Of a stretch of 64,000 bases of DNA, positions 8,871 to 18,882 are shown in pieces. Position 1 is the stretch's first letter. Each line of letters begins with the position of its first letter. Below the pieces are notes generated by a model that had not been told where the DNA came from, searched no databases, and worked only from the letters and a program-made list of their open reading frames with translations. A program made the position numbers and the translations under genes. The DNA is from Sphingomonas_B tabacisoli (GTDB lineage Bacteria > Pseudomonadota > Alphaproteobacteria > Sphingomonadales > Sphingomonadaceae): positions 1 through 64,000 of the forward strand of contig NZ_JBHUDY010000001.1 of NCBI RefSeq assembly GCF_042678385.1, in the 5' to 3' direction.

Positions 8871-9914
8871 TCAGTCCTTCATGATCTTCTTGAGCGCCTG
8901 GCCGATGCGGACCGGGCCCGGGAAATACGCCCATTCGAGGCTGTGCGGATAAGGGGTGTCGAAGCCGGTCACGCGTTCGATCGGCGCTTCGAGGTGATAG
9001 AAGCAGCGTTCCTGCACCAGAGCGGACAGCTCGGCGCCGAAGCCCGAGGTGCGTGTCGCTTCGTGGACGATCATGCAGCGGCCGGTCTTTTTCACCGATG
9101 CCTCGATCGCGTCGACGTCGAGCGGGACGAGCGTGCGCAGATCGAGGATCTCGGCATCGACGCCCGCTTCCTCGACCACTTTCTGGCAGACATGGACCAT
9201 CGTGCCGTAGCAGAGGATCGTCAGCGCCTCGCCGGCGCGCACGACGTTGGCCTTGCCGAGCGGCACTTTGTAATAGCCTTCGGGCACTTCACCGCCGGGA
9301 TGCCTCGACCAATTCTCGGCCGGGCGGTCCCAATGGCCGTTGAACGGGCCGTTGTAGATGCGCTTCGGCTCGAAGAAGATCGTTGGATCATTGTCCTCGA
9401 TCGCAGCGATCAGCAGCCCCTTGGCGTCATAGGGCGTGGCCGGGATCACCGTCTTCACGCCGGAGACGTGAGTGAAGATGCCCTCGGGCGACTGGGAGTG
9501 CGTCTGTCCGCCGAAAATGCCGCCGCCATAGGGAGAGCGGATCGTCATCGGCGCCGTGAATTCGCCCGCGGAGCGATAGCGCAGCCGCGCCGCTTCCGAC
9601 ACGAGCTGATCGAGCGCCGGGTAGATATAGTCGGCGAACTGGATTTCCGGTACCGGCCGCAGCCCGTACGCGCCCATGCCCACCGCTACGCCGACAATGC
9701 CGCATTCCGTGATCGGCGTATCGAACACGCGGGTCTTGCCGTATTTTTTCTGCAGGCCCGCGGTCGCGCGGAACACGCCGCCGAAATAGCCAACATCCTC
9801 GCCCATCACGATCACATCCGGATCGCGCGCCATCATCACGTCCAGGGCCGAGTTGATCGCCTGGATCATGTTCATGCGGGTGACAGCACCCGCTTCGCCC
9901 GTCTCTGCGGTCAT
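8871..9914 (-). CDS. bkdA2: branched-chain 2-oxoacid dehydrogenase E1 beta subunit
   Basis: 347 residues with the transketolase pyrimidine-binding domain (GEDVGYFGGVFRAT near residue 40) and C-terminal transketolase domain. It pairs with BkdA1 to decarboxylate branched 2-oxoacids using thiamine diphosphate. I chose the ATG at 9914 because GGAAGTGAG lies just before it and it clears the upstream stop; an ATG at 9933-9935 in the same frame overlaps bkdA1. Five bases separate it from bkdB. Confidence 0.94.
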   Translation of the reverse strand: MTAETGEAGAVTRMNMIQAINSALDVMMARDPDVIVMGEDVGYFGGVFRATAGLQKKYGKTRVFDTPITECGIVGVAVGMGAYGLRPVPEIQFADYIYPALDQLVSEAARLRYRSAGEFTAPMTIRSPYGGGIFGGQTHSQSPEGIFTHVSGVKTVIPATPYDAKGLLIAAIEDNDPTIFFEPKRIYNGPFNGHWDRPAENWSRHPGGEVPEGYYKVPLGKANVVRAGEALTILCYGTMVHVCQKVVEEAGVDAEILDLRTLVPLDVDAIEASVKKTGRCMIVHEATRTSGFGAELSALVQERCFYHLEAPIERVTGFDTPYPHSLEWAYFPGPVRIGQALKKIMKD

Positions 9915-9919
9915 TTCGC

Positions 9920-11197
9920 TCACTTCCGCGCCCATGGCCGCCCCGAGGCTTCTTCTTCGTCCAGCATCATCTGCCGCTGCTCGCGCAGGTGCCAGGGCAT
10001 TTCCTCGAACACCCCGTCGAACAGCGTGTCGAGCGGCTGGTGCAGGCCGTGGCCGAGGATGCCATTCTTCTCCGCCGCCTTCTGCGCGTCACGGACGAGC
10101 TCGGCGACTTCCTTGTCCTGGGCGGCGTGGCGCTCCTCGTCCCATTCGCCAATCGCGATCAGGTGATTTTTGAGACGATTGATCGGATCGCCGAGTGGCC
10201 AAGCGTTGGGCTCGCCGGCCGAGCGGTATTGCGAAGGGTCGTCGGAGGTCGAATGGCCCTCCGCGCGATAGGTGAAATGCTCGATCAGGGTCGGCCCCTG
10301 GTTGGTCCGCGCCCGCTCGGCCGCCCAAAGCGTCGCCGCATACACCGCCAGCGCATCGTTGCCGTCGACGCGGAGCCCGGCAATGCCGTAGCCGACCGCA
10401 CGCGCCGCAAAGGTCGTCGCCTCGGCGCCGGCAAAGCCAGAGAAGGAGCTGATCGCCCACTGGTTGTTGACGACGTTGAAGATGACCGGCGCGCGATAGA
10501 CGGTTGCGAAGGTGAGCGCCGAGTGGAAGTCGCCTTCCGCCGTCGAGCCTTCGCCGCACCAGGTTGCCGCGATCCGCGTGTCGCCGCGCGAGGCCGAGGC
10601 CATCGCCCAGCCCACCGCCTGCGGATATTGGGTCGCGAGGTTGCCGGAGATCGAGAAGAAGCTGAACCGCTTTTCCGAATACATGATCGGGAGCTGCTTG
10701 CCCTGCAGCTTGTCGCCCGTGTTCGAATAGATCTGGTTCATCATGTCGGTCAGCGGACAGCCGCGCGAGATCAGCACGCCCTGCTGGCGGTAGGACGGGA
10801 AGCACATATCGTCGTCCGCCAGCGCAGCGGCAGCAGCGACCGACACCGCCTCCTCACCCAGGGATTTCATGTAGAAGCTGGTCTTGCCCTGCCGCTGCGC
10901 GCGGAACATGCGCTCGTCGAAGGCGCGGACCAGCACCATGTTGCGCAGCATCCGGCGCATCGCATCCGGGCTGAGCTTCGGGTCCCACGGCCCGACCGCC
11001 CGATTCTCCTCGTCGAGTACACGGACCATGGAATAGGCGAGGTCGATGAAATCCTGCGGCCTGTCAGCCGTGTCCGGACGCCGCGCGGCGCCGGCGGCGG
11101 GCACGTCGACCGCGCTGAAATCGACTTCGTCACCGGGCCGGAACTTCGGCTCGGGCACATGCAGCCGGAGCGGCGGCAGGTTGGAACGGATGGACAT
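9920..11197 (-). CDS. bkdA1: branched-chain 2-oxoacid dehydrogenase E1 alpha subunit
   Basis: 425 residues. The N-terminal extension with PEPKFRPGDEVDF is typical of 2-oxoisovalerate dehydrogenase alpha rather than pyruvate dehydrogenase alpha. The thiamine-diphosphate site is seen as CGEGSTAEGDFH followed by NVVNNQWA. It decarboxylates the 2-oxoacids of Val, Leu and Ile. The ATG has a GGAGAGAGG site. First gene of bkdA1-bkdA2-bkdB, 69 nt downstream of glnD on the same strand. Confidence 0.95.
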   Translation of the reverse strand: MSIRSNLPPLRLHVPEPKFRPGDEVDFSAVDVPAAGAARRPDTADRPQDFIDLAYSMVRVLDEENRAVGPWDPKLSPDAMRRMLRNMVLVRAFDERMFRAQRQGKTSFYMKSLGEEAVSVAAAAALADDDMCFPSYRQQGVLISRGCPLTDMMNQIYSNTGDKLQGKQLPIMYSEKRFSFFSISGNLATQYPQAVGWAMASASRGDTRIAATWCGEGSTAEGDFHSALTFATVYRAPVIFNVVNNQWAISSFSGFAGAEATTFAARAVGYGIAGLRVDGNDALAVYAATLWAAERARTNQGPTLIEHFTYRAEGHSTSDDPSQYRSAGEPNAWPLGDPINRLKNHLIAIGEWDEERHAAQDKEVAELVRDAQKAAEKNGILGHGLHQPLDTLFDGVFEEMPWHLREQRQMMLDEEEASGRPWARK

Positions 11198-11236
11198 CCT
11201 CTCTCCAGATTCGGGCTCAGCGGCCCTTTGCCGTGC

Positions 11237-11253
11237 TTGTTATAAAATTACAA
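11237..11253 (-). promoter_or_regulatory. AT-rich inverted repeat upstream of bkdA1
   Basis: A 17-bp AT-rich stretch with outer arms TTGT/ACAA sits in the 69-nt glnD-bkdA1 gap and stands out from its GC-rich surroundings. It could be the -10 region or an operator for the bkd operon. This is inference from composition and symmetry only. Confidence 0.3.
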
Positions 11254-11266
11254 AGCTTCTCGCGAG

Positions 11267-14017
11267 TCAGGCGGCGGCGCGGACCGGCGACTGTCCTTCG
11301 GCCGCCTCCAAAAGCCGCTTTTCGAGGGCTTTCAGACGCGCCGGCGCAATGATCTTCGCGCCCAGCAAATCAGTGACATAGAAGGTGTCGACCGCGCGCT
11401 CGCCATAGGTCGCGATATGCGCCGAGTGGATCGTGACCTTCGACTGGAACAGCCCGTAGGCGAGCGCATAAAGCAGTGCCGCACGGTCGCGCGCATTGAC
11501 CTCGATCACCGTGAAACGATTCGAGGCGCGGTTGTCGATCAGCACATTGGCCGCGATCGGGAAGGCATCGGCGCGCGGACGCGGCAGCGGCTTGGCGACC
11601 AGCCGTTCGGTCAGCCGCGAACGGTTGGCGAGGGCATCCTCGACCGCGGCTTTCAGCCGTTCGAGGCGGCCGCTTTCGTCGAATGGCTGACCGTACGGAT
11701 CCTGCACCAGGAAATTGTCGAGGGCCATGCCGTCGCGCGTGGTGTGGATGCGCGCGTCGATGATGCTGCCGCCGGCAAGATGGATGCCGCCGGCGATGCG
11801 GTAGAACAGGCCGGGATGGTCGGCGGCGTAGACGGTGACGAGCGTGGCGCCGCGTTCCGGATAGACCGAGGCGGCAATCGCGAGCTGCTTGTCGCCGCTT
11901 TCAGCGACGTGCCGCGCATTCTCCTCCAGCACGTCGAGCGGTTCAGCCACCCAATAAGGCTCCGGCAGCCGCTTTGCGTAGCGCTGAAAGTCAGGCTTGC
12001 TCCAGCCAAGGCGTTCCGCCAGCGCCTGCTGCTTCGCCTCGACACGCTCCTTGCGGCCGGTCTGCTTATGGCCGAGCCGAAGCACTTCTTCGGCGCCCTC
12101 GAACAGCTCGGCGAGCAACTGACGCTTCCAGCTATTCCACACGCCCGGCCCGACCGCGCGAATGTCGACGATGGTCAGCAGCAGCAGCAGCTTCAGCCGC
12201 TCCGGGCTTTGCACCACTTCCGCGAAATCGAGGATCGTCTTGAAATCGGAAAGGTCGCGCTTGAACGCTGTAGCCGACATCAACAGGTGATAGCGGACCA
12301 GCCAGGATACGGTCTCGGTCTCAGCCGCCGTAAGGCCGAGTCGCGGACAAAGCTGCAGCGCGATCTCCGCGCCGAGCACGCTGTGGTCGCCGCCGCGGCC
12401 CTTGGCGATGTCGTGCAGCAACACCGCCAGATAAAGCACCCGGCGCGAGACGATCTGGCGGACGATGCTGGTCGCGATAGGATGCTCGGCCTTCAATCCG
12501 CCGCGCTCGATCGTTGCGAGCAAGCCGATTGCGCGGATCGTGTGCTCGTCGACCGTGTAATGATGGTACATGTCGAACTGCGTCTGCGCGACGACCCGGC
12601 CGAAGTCCGGCACGAAACGGCCGAACACGCCGGCCTCGTTCATCCAGCGCAGCACCGACTCGGGGTCGCGCGGTGAAGTCAGCACGTCGAGGAACAGCGC
12701 GTTGGCGCGCGGATCGCGCCGCACTTTTGCGTCGATGAGCCGGGCGTCGCGGCGTGCGGCACGAATGGCCGCCGGGTGGAGTTCGAGGCCGTGCTTGTCG
12801 GCCAGTGCGAACATCTCGATCAGCCGCACCGCGTCCTGCTGCAGAAAATCGTCCGACGGCAGCGCCAGCCGTCCGCGCACCAGCCGGAAGCCGTTCAGCT
12901 TGCGCGGGCGGCGCGGAATCGCCGCCAAAGTGAAGCGGCTGCCACGGCTCGCGAATTGCTCGTCGAGATGGGCGAGGAACAGCCCGGTCAGGTCGCCGAC
13001 CGTCTTCGCCTGCAGGAAATAATACTGCATGAAGCGCTCGACCGCCGATTTGCCGGTGCGGTTGGCGTAATGCATCCGCTCGGCGATCTCGCGCTGATAG
13101 TCGAAGGTCAGACGCTCCTCGGCCCGCCCGGCGATCATGTGCAGGTGGCAGCGCACCGCCCAAAGGAAATTCTCGGCGCGCTGGAATTGGTGGAGCTCGT
13201 CGGGTGTCAGCAGCCCGGCGTCGACCAGGTCTTCGACCGAATCGACGCGGTGAACGTATTTGCCGATCCAGAACAGCGTGTGCAGGTCGCGCAGGCCGCC
13301 CTTCCCTTCCTTGACGTTGGGCTCGACGACATAGCGGCTGTCGCCCATGCGCCGGTGGCGCTCGTTGCGCTCCTCCAGCTTGGCGGCGACGAAGGCACGG
13401 TCGGTCCCTTCCACCACTTCGCGGCGGAAGCGGGCGACGCCTTCATCGTTCAGCGCACGGTCGCCCCAGATGAACCGACCCTCGAGCAAAGCGGTGCGCA
13501 CCGTGAGGTCGCTTTTCGCCATCCGCACCGTCTCGTCGAGCGAGCGGCTGGAATGGCCGACTTTCAGCCCCAGATCCCAAAGGGTGTAGAGCATTGATTC
13601 GATGACCTGCTCCACCCAGCCGGTTTGCTTCCACGGCGTGAGGAAAGCGATGTCGACGTCCGAATAGGGCGCCATCTCGCCGCGGCCATAACCACCGACA
13701 GCGAGAAGCGCGATCCGCTCGCCGGCGGTGGGGTTGCTGACCGGGTACAAGCGCTTGGTCGTGAAATCGAAGGCGAGGCGGACGATCTGGTCGATCAGGA
13801 AGGCTTGTCCGCTCGCCGCTTCCAGTCCGCGCGACGGATTCTGCATCAGCCGATCGGCGATCTCGGCGCGGCCCTTGTCCAGCGCGGCCTTCAGCAACGC
13901 GACTGCCTCTGCGCGCAGCTTCGGCCCGTCGCTTTCCAGCGCCGCAATATCGTCGGCGAGCACGCGCCGGTCGATGATTGCGCGGCGATTGGGAACGGCG
14001 TCGATGCGGCTGGCCAT
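11267..14017 (-). CDS. glnD: [protein-PII] uridylyltransferase/uridylyl-removing enzyme
   Basis: 916 residues with full GlnD architecture. The nucleotidyltransferase domain has GGYGRGE (108-114) and the metal-binding D120/D122. It is followed by a GlnE-like helical region, an HD domain (LLHDIAKGRGGDHS) for deuridylylation, and two C-terminal ACT domains (about 720-900) that sense glutamine. It controls PII and so nitrogen assimilation. Length is typical (about 890-940). Confidence 0.97.
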   Translation of the reverse strand: MASRIDAVPNRRAIIDRRVLADDIAALESDGPKLRAEAVALLKAALDKGRAEIADRLMQNPSRGLEAASGQAFLIDQIVRLAFDFTTKRLYPVSNPTAGERIALLAVGGYGRGEMAPYSDVDIAFLTPWKQTGWVEQVIESMLYTLWDLGLKVGHSSRSLDETVRMAKSDLTVRTALLEGRFIWGDRALNDEGVARFRREVVEGTDRAFVAAKLEERNERHRRMGDSRYVVEPNVKEGKGGLRDLHTLFWIGKYVHRVDSVEDLVDAGLLTPDELHQFQRAENFLWAVRCHLHMIAGRAEERLTFDYQREIAERMHYANRTGKSAVERFMQYYFLQAKTVGDLTGLFLAHLDEQFASRGSRFTLAAIPRRPRKLNGFRLVRGRLALPSDDFLQQDAVRLIEMFALADKHGLELHPAAIRAARRDARLIDAKVRRDPRANALFLDVLTSPRDPESVLRWMNEAGVFGRFVPDFGRVVAQTQFDMYHHYTVDEHTIRAIGLLATIERGGLKAEHPIATSIVRQIVSRRVLYLAVLLHDIAKGRGGDHSVLGAEIALQLCPRLGLTAAETETVSWLVRYHLLMSATAFKRDLSDFKTILDFAEVVQSPERLKLLLLLTIVDIRAVGPGVWNSWKRQLLAELFEGAEEVLRLGHKQTGRKERVEAKQQALAERLGWSKPDFQRYAKRLPEPYWVAEPLDVLEENARHVAESGDKQLAIAASVYPERGATLVTVYAADHPGLFYRIAGGIHLAGGSIIDARIHTTRDGMALDNFLVQDPYGQPFDESGRLERLKAAVEDALANRSRLTERLVAKPLPRPRADAFPIAANVLIDNRASNRFTVIEVNARDRAALLYALAYGLFQSKVTIHSAHIATYGERAVDTFYVTDLLGAKIIAPARLKALEKRLLEAAEGQSPVRAAA

Positions 14018-14065
14018 TCCCTCTACATAGGAGCGGCCAGCCCATCGGTCATCAGCGTTGCGCCG

Positions 14066-14950
14066 TCAAAGCGCGGGCTGCAGCACCACCTCGATCTTTT
14101 CGGCGGCGGCCGGTTCGGCCGCGCCCTCGATGAAGGCGAGCAGGTCGGGATTGATGATCTCCGGATGCGTGGTGCACATGCCGTGCGGCAGACCGGCATA
14201 GGTCTTGAGCGTGCTGTTTTTCAGCAGCTGCGCGGAAAGCGGCGCCGAATCGGCATAGGGCACGATCTGGTCGTCATCGCCGTGCATCACCAGCACCGGC
14301 ACATCGATCGCCAACAGATCGTCCGTGAAGTCGGTTTCGGAAAAGGCCTTGATGCAGTCGTAGTGCGCCTTCGCGCCGCCCATCATGCCCTGCCGCCACC
14401 AATTCCAGATCACGCCCTGATCGACCTTCGCGCCCGGTCGGTTGTAGCCGTAGAAAGGGCCGCTCGCGATATCGAGGAAGAACTGGGCGCGGTTCGCGTT
14501 CTGTGCGGTGCGAAAGCCGTCGAACACTTCGATCGGCAGGCCGCCCGGGTTCCGCTCGGTCTTCAGCATGAGCGGCGGCACCGCGCCGATGATCACCGCC
14601 TTGGCGACCCGTCCCGGCTGGGCGCGCGCGACATAATGAACGACTTCGCCGCCGCCCGTCGAATGGCCGATATGCACCGCGCCCTTGAGGTCCAGTGCTT
14701 CCGCGAGCGCAGCGACGTCGGCAGCATAGGTGTCCATCTCATTGCCGGTCCATGTCTGGTCCGACCGCCCATGACCGCGGCGATCGTGCGCGATCACGCG
14801 GAAGCCGCGGCCTAAGAAGAACATCATCTGGTTGTCCCAGTCGTCGGCGCTGAGCGGCCAGCCGTGATGGAAGACCAGCGGCTGGGCCTCCTTCGGACCC
14901 CAATCCTTGTACCAGATACGCGTGCCGTCCGATGTCGTGATCGCGTTCAT
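14066..14950 (-). CDS. alpha/beta hydrolase, chloroperoxidase-like
   Basis: 294 residues, cytosolic, with oxyanion HHGWPLS, nucleophile elbow GHSTGGGE (Ser97), acid in HGDDDQIVP and His in GLPHGM. This pattern is that of cofactor-free haloperoxidase/esterase enzymes; the natural substrate is unknown. The start at 14950 gives the expected N-terminus; longer frames upstream overlap the divergent gene's promoter. The next gene is divergent. Confidence 0.88.
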   Translation of the reverse strand: MNAITTSDGTRIWYKDWGPKEAQPLVFHHGWPLSADDWDNQMMFFLGRGFRVIAHDRRGHGRSDQTWTGNEMDTYAADVAALAEALDLKGAVHIGHSTGGGEVVHYVARAQPGRVAKAVIIGAVPPLMLKTERNPGGLPIEVFDGFRTAQNANRAQFFLDIASGPFYGYNRPGAKVDQGVIWNWWRQGMMGGAKAHYDCIKAFSETDFTDDLLAIDVPVLVMHGDDDQIVPYADSAPLSAQLLKNSTLKTYAGLPHGMCTTHPEIINPDLLAFIEGAAEPAAAEKIEVVLQPAL

Positions 14951-15086
14951 CTCTCGGCTCCCAAGTGAGTCGCCCGCCCGGTCCCCTTCATACCATGCGG
15001 GCGGCTGCGCGGCATCGTTGCGTCTGCGATGCGTTTCGCGCCCCATTATGCTATCGAAGCGCCACTTCGAGGCGGGGGAGGTTCAG

Positions 15087-15557
15087 ATGAACGGAGTTGC
15101 GAAGGCAGCAATAGCGTTGACGCTCGTGGGTGCAAGAGGCCCGACATCGGCAGCCGATCCGGCGGTCGAAGCGCCGATCCGCACGTTCCTCGAGGCGTTC
15201 AATCGCGGCGACGTCACGGCGGCAGCGGCCACGCATGTGGCAAGCGGCGTCTCCATCGTCGACGAAGTTGCGCCCTATCACTGGAGCAGCTTCCAGGATT
15301 GGCTCGGCGCGCTGGACAAGGAGACGAAGGACGGCGGTCTGACCGAGCAAAGCGTGATCGTCACCGGGCCGACCGTTCGCGAGCAAGTCAGCGGCGACAG
15401 CGCCTATGTCATCATGCCGGTCCGCTACGCCTTCAAGGCGCGCGGCAGGGCGATGCGCGAGGATGCGCAGATGACATTCGTGCTGACCAAGGTCACCGGG
15501 AGCTGGAAAATCGCGAACTGGACCTGGACCGGCCCCGATCCCAAACCGGTGCGGTGA
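15087..15557 (+). CDS. secreted NTF2-like (SnoaL-type) protein
   Basis: 156 residues. A short hydrophobic leader ending near TSAADP suggests export, though it has only one Lys before the hydrophobic stretch. The rest resembles NTF2-fold polyketide-cyclase/ketosteroid-isomerase-like proteins (FLEAFNRGD near the N-terminus and GSWKIANWTWTG at the end). No catalytic residues can be assigned. GGGGGAGG lies before the ATG. Its stop overlaps the GTG of the acetyltransferase gene. Confidence 0.75.
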   Translation: MNGVAKAAIALTLVGARGPTSAADPAVEAPIRTFLEAFNRGDVTAAAATHVASGVSIVDEVAPYHWSSFQDWLGALDKETKDGGLTEQSVIVTGPTVREQVSGDSAYVIMPVRYAFKARGRAMREDAQMTFVLTKVTGSWKIANWTWTGPDPKPVR

Positions 15558-16231
15558 CGACAACTCATCCGCTCGACCGGCCGGTATGGAATGCGCTGAC
15601 CACGCGACAGGCGTCGCTGGCAGTCGGCAATGCACGGGCGTTGCGGTTTCGTCCGGAGATCAACCTGTTCGCCGCGGCGGCCGATCCGGGTGATGCCGAG
15701 GCGATCAGTGCTTTGCTTCCCGAGACGGGCGCAATCGGACTGGTCGAGGCTGGCGAGACGCCGCCCATTCCCGGCGCGCGAATTAGGAAGCGGGCTGTCG
15801 TGAACCAGATGGTCGCAGAGCGCTCGCCGGGCGTAGCGGAAGGGTTCGATTATCTGGTGCTGGGCGACGCCGATGCGGCGGAAATGCTGGCCTTGGCGAC
15901 CCTGACCGAGCCGGGCCCGTTCTTTTCCGAAACGCATCGGATGGGCCATTTCATCGGCCTGCGCGAAAGAGGGCGGCTGGTCGCGATGGCCGGGCAGCGG
16001 ATGCGCGTGCCCGGCTTCACCGAAGTGAGCGGCGTTTGCACTCATCCCGATTCGCGCGGGCGCGGCTATGCCGGCAAACTGATGCGGGTCCTGATCGAGC
16101 GGATCGTCGGCGAAGGCGATGCCGCCTTCCTTCACGTCTATCCGGACAACTTCGGGGCAATCGGTCTCTACGAGACACTGGGCTTTCGCTTCCGCGCGCA
16201 ACTGACCTTTACGGTGCTCAGTCGCGCGTGA
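15554..16231 (+). CDS. GNAT-family N-acetyltransferase
   Basis: 225 residues: a divergent N-terminal half and a C-terminal GNAT domain with the acetyl-CoA loop HPDSRGRGYAGKL and the final beta-strand region YETLGFRFRAQ. It transfers acetyl from CoA to an unknown amine. Start is GTG in a GTGA overlap. The last 14 bases overlap the convergent 3' end of mutS. Confidence 0.87.
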   Translation: MTTTHPLDRPVWNALTTRQASLAVGNARALRFRPEINLFAAAADPGDAEAISALLPETGAIGLVEAGETPPIPGARIRKRAVVNQMVAERSPGVAEGFDYLVLGDADAAEMLALATLTEPGPFFSETHRMGHFIGLRERGRLVAMAGQRMRVPGFTEVSGVCTHPDSRGRGYAGKLMRVLIERIVGEGDAAFLHVYPDNFGAIGLYETLGFRFRAQLTFTVLSRA

Positions 16232-18800
16232 GCGCCTTCAGCCGGTAAAGCACCTCCAGCGCCTCGCGCGGGCTGAGCGCGTCGATGTCGAGCGACTCAA
16301 CCTCGGCGCGGATCGCGTCGAGCTGTTCTTCTTCCGCCTGCGCGGTGGCAGCGAAGAGCGGCAAGTCGTCGAGGCCGGCGGCGATGCCGCCGGTCTTCTC
16401 GCGTCCCGACTCCAGCTTCTTCAGCACGTCGCGCGCACGGCCGAGCACCGGCGGCGGCAGACCGGCGAGCTTGGCGACGGCGAGCCCGTAGCTGCGGTCG
16501 GCGGCGCCTTCGACGACTTCGTGCAGCAGCACGAGATCGCCTTTCCATTCCCGCGCGCGGACATGATGGAGCGACAGCGCATCCAGCTTGCCGGCGAGGC
16601 GAGTCAGTTCGTGATAATGCGTGGCGAACAGGCAGCGGCAGCGATTGAGGTCGTGCACCGCCTCGACCACCGCCCAGGCGATGGCGAGACCGTCATAGGT
16701 CGAGGTGCCGCGGCCGACTTCGTCGAGGATCACGAAGCTCTGCGGCGTCGCTTGCGCCAGGATCGCGGCGGTCTCGACCATCTCGACCATGAAGGTCGAA
16801 CGGCCGCGGGCCAGATTGTCCGATGCGCCGACCCGGCTGAACAAGCGGTCAACCAGGCCAAGCGTCGCAGACGCGGCGGGGACGTAGCTGCCCGCCTGCG
16901 CCAGCACGCAGATCAGCGCGTTCTGGCGGAGAAAGGTCGATTTGCCCCCCATGTTGGGGCCAGTGACGAGCCAGAGCCGCGCCTGCTCCGACAGGCCGCA
17001 ATCATTGGCCACGAAGCGCCCGCCCGCCTTCGCCACCGCTGCTTCGACGACGGGGTGCCGGCCCGCGACGATCTCGAGACAGGGGTGATCGACCAGCGCC
17101 GGCCGGCACCAGCCGCCCTCGACCGCGCGTTCGGCGAGGCCCGCAGCGACGTCGAGCCGGGCGATTGCGTCCGCGGCAGACGCAATGGCGTCACGCCGGT
17201 CGAGCGCCTGCTCGGTCAAATCCTCCAGATGCGCCGCCTCGGCGGCGAGCGCGTGCGCCCCGGCCTGCGTCACGCGCAGCGCCTGCTCGTGCAGCTCGGG
17301 CGCGTTGAAACGGACCACCCCGGCCAGCGTCTGGCGATGCGCGAAACCCGACTCGGGCGCCATCAATTTGTCGGCAGCGCGCGCCGGCACCTCGATATGA
17401 TAGCCGAGCACATTGTTGTGCCGGATCTTGAGCGCCGACACGCCGGTCTGGTCGCGGTAGCGCGCCTCCAGCGCCGCGATCGCCCGCCGCCCTTCGCCGC
17501 CCAGGCCGCGCAGCTCGTCGAGTGCGGCGTCATAGCATTCCGCGATATAGCCGCCCTGCGATGCGTCGAGCGGCGGGCTCGGCACCAGCGCGCGGACGAG
17601 CAGGTCGACAAAGCTGGCATGCCCTTCGAGTGCTGGCAGCAGCTCGGCCAAGAGTGCCGGCGGCTGATCGATCCGCGCGAGCCGATCGCGGAGGGCACGC
17701 GCTTCGCTCAGGCCATCGCGGAGCTGCGCAAGATCGCGCGGGCCACCTCGCTTTGCGACGAGCCGGCCGAGCGCGCGGCCGATATCGGGCATTGCCCGCA
17801 GCGCCGCCCGAGTCGCGTGCCGCAGCCCGTCGTCATGGAACAAGGCGACGAGGTCGAACCGCGCCTGGATTTTCGCGCGCTCGGTCAGCGGCGCGCCAAG
17901 ATCGGCGGCGAGCAGCCGCGCTCCGGCGCCGGTGACAGTGCGGTCTATACAATCAAGCAGACTGCCAACCCGGCCGCCGCTCTGCGCCTGAGTCAGTTCC
18001 AGGCTCTCGCGCGTCGCCGCGTCGATCAGCATATGCTCGGCGGCCGAACGCCGGCGGGGCCGCTGAAGGAACGGCAGCGCGCCTTTGCCGACATGCTCGA
18101 GATAGGCGACGAGCCCGCCCGCCGCCGACACGCCCGGTCGCCCAAACTGCCCGAGCCCGTCGAGCGTCGCGACACCGAACAGGCCGCACAAACGCCGTTC
18201 AGCGCCAGTGCTCTCAAAAGTAGAACGTGGGCGCTCGATCGCGTTGCGACCCCAGCTTTCGGGCGCGATCACCTCAGCAGCGGCATAATGCGCGAGTTCG
18301 GCATCGAGCAGATCGGGCGTGATTTCGGCGATCTCGAGAACGCCCGTCGAAATGTCGGCGGCCGCCAACCCGATCGCGCCACCGATTTCCGCCAGCGCGA
18401 CCAGCCAGTTCGATCGGCGCGCGTCGAGCAATGTCTCTTCGGTCAGCGTGCCCGCCGTCACGAACCGCACGATCGCGCGGTCGACCAGCGCCTTGGAGCC
18501 GCGCGCCTTGGCCTCTGCCGGCGATTCGGTCTGCTCGGCGATGGCGACGCGGAAGCCGGCCTTGATCAGCCGGGCGAGGTAGGATTCCGCCGAATGGACA
18601 GGCACGCCGCACATCGGGATCGGCGCACCGTCATGCTCGCCGCGCGACGTCAGTGCGATGTCGAGCGCTGCCGCGGCCGCCTTCGCATCGTCGAAGAACA
18701 GCTCGAAGAAATCGCCCATCCGGTAGAACAGCAGGCAATCCGCCGCTTCCGCCTTGAGGCGCAGATATTGCGCCATCATCGGCGTTGGGGCGCTGTTCAT
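16218..18800 (-). CDS. mutS: DNA mismatch repair protein MutS
   Basis: About 860 residues. The N-terminal mismatch-binding domain carries the Phe-x-Glu motif within GDFFELFFDDA, and connector, lever and clamp domains follow. The C-terminal ATPase has Walker A GPNMGGKSTFLRQ and Walker B ILDEVGRGT. It recognises mispaired bases at the fork. The start is uncertain: ATGs at 18800 or about 18779 are both possible, and no clear ribosome site is seen. Divergent from the polyketide operon, with about 80 nt between. Confidence 0.96.
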   Translation of the reverse strand: MNSAPTPMMAQYLRLKAEAADCLLFYRMGDFFELFFDDAKAAAAALDIALTSRGEHDGAPIPMCGVPVHSAESYLARLIKAGFRVAIAEQTESPAEAKARGSKALVDRAIVRFVTAGTLTEETLLDARRSNWLVALAEIGGAIGLAAADISTGVLEIAEITPDLLDAELAHYAAAEVIAPESWGRNAIERPRSTFESTGAERRLCGLFGVATLDGLGQFGRPGVSAAGGLVAYLEHVGKGALPFLQRPRRRSAAEHMLIDAATRESLELTQAQSGGRVGSLLDCIDRTVTGAGARLLAADLGAPLTERAKIQARFDLVALFHDDGLRHATRAALRAMPDIGRALGRLVAKRGGPRDLAQLRDGLSEARALRDRLARIDQPPALLAELLPALEGHASFVDLLVRALVPSPPLDASQGGYIAECYDAALDELRGLGGEGRRAIAALEARYRDQTGVSALKIRHNNVLGYHIEVPARAADKLMAPESGFAHRQTLAGVVRFNAPELHEQALRVTQAGAHALAAEAAHLEDLTEQALDRRDAIASAADAIARLDVAAGLAERAVEGGWCRPALVDHPCLEIVAGRHPVVEAAVAKAGGRFVANDCGLSEQARLWLVTGPNMGGKSTFLRQNALICVLAQAGSYVPAASATLGLVDRLFSRVGASDNLARGRSTFMVEMVETAAILAQATPQSFVILDEVGRGTSTYDGLAIAWAVVEAVHDLNRCRCLFATHYHELTRLAGKLDALSLHHVRAREWKGDLVLLHEVVEGAADRSYGLAVAKLAGLPPPVLGRARDVLKKLESGREKTGGIAAGLDDLPLFAATAQAEEEQLDAIRAEVESLDIDALSPREALEVLYRLKALTRD

Positions 18801-18882
18801 GTTTGCCGGACTAGCGTTCCGGGCCCGGCTTTCCAACGGGCGCGTTATCGGTCAGAACTCCCTATCCACAGAAAGAAACCGG

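Noticed and set aside
9989..11245. 418-codon open frame opposite bkdA1
   Set aside because: Antisense shadow of bkdA1, with basic low-complexity translation.
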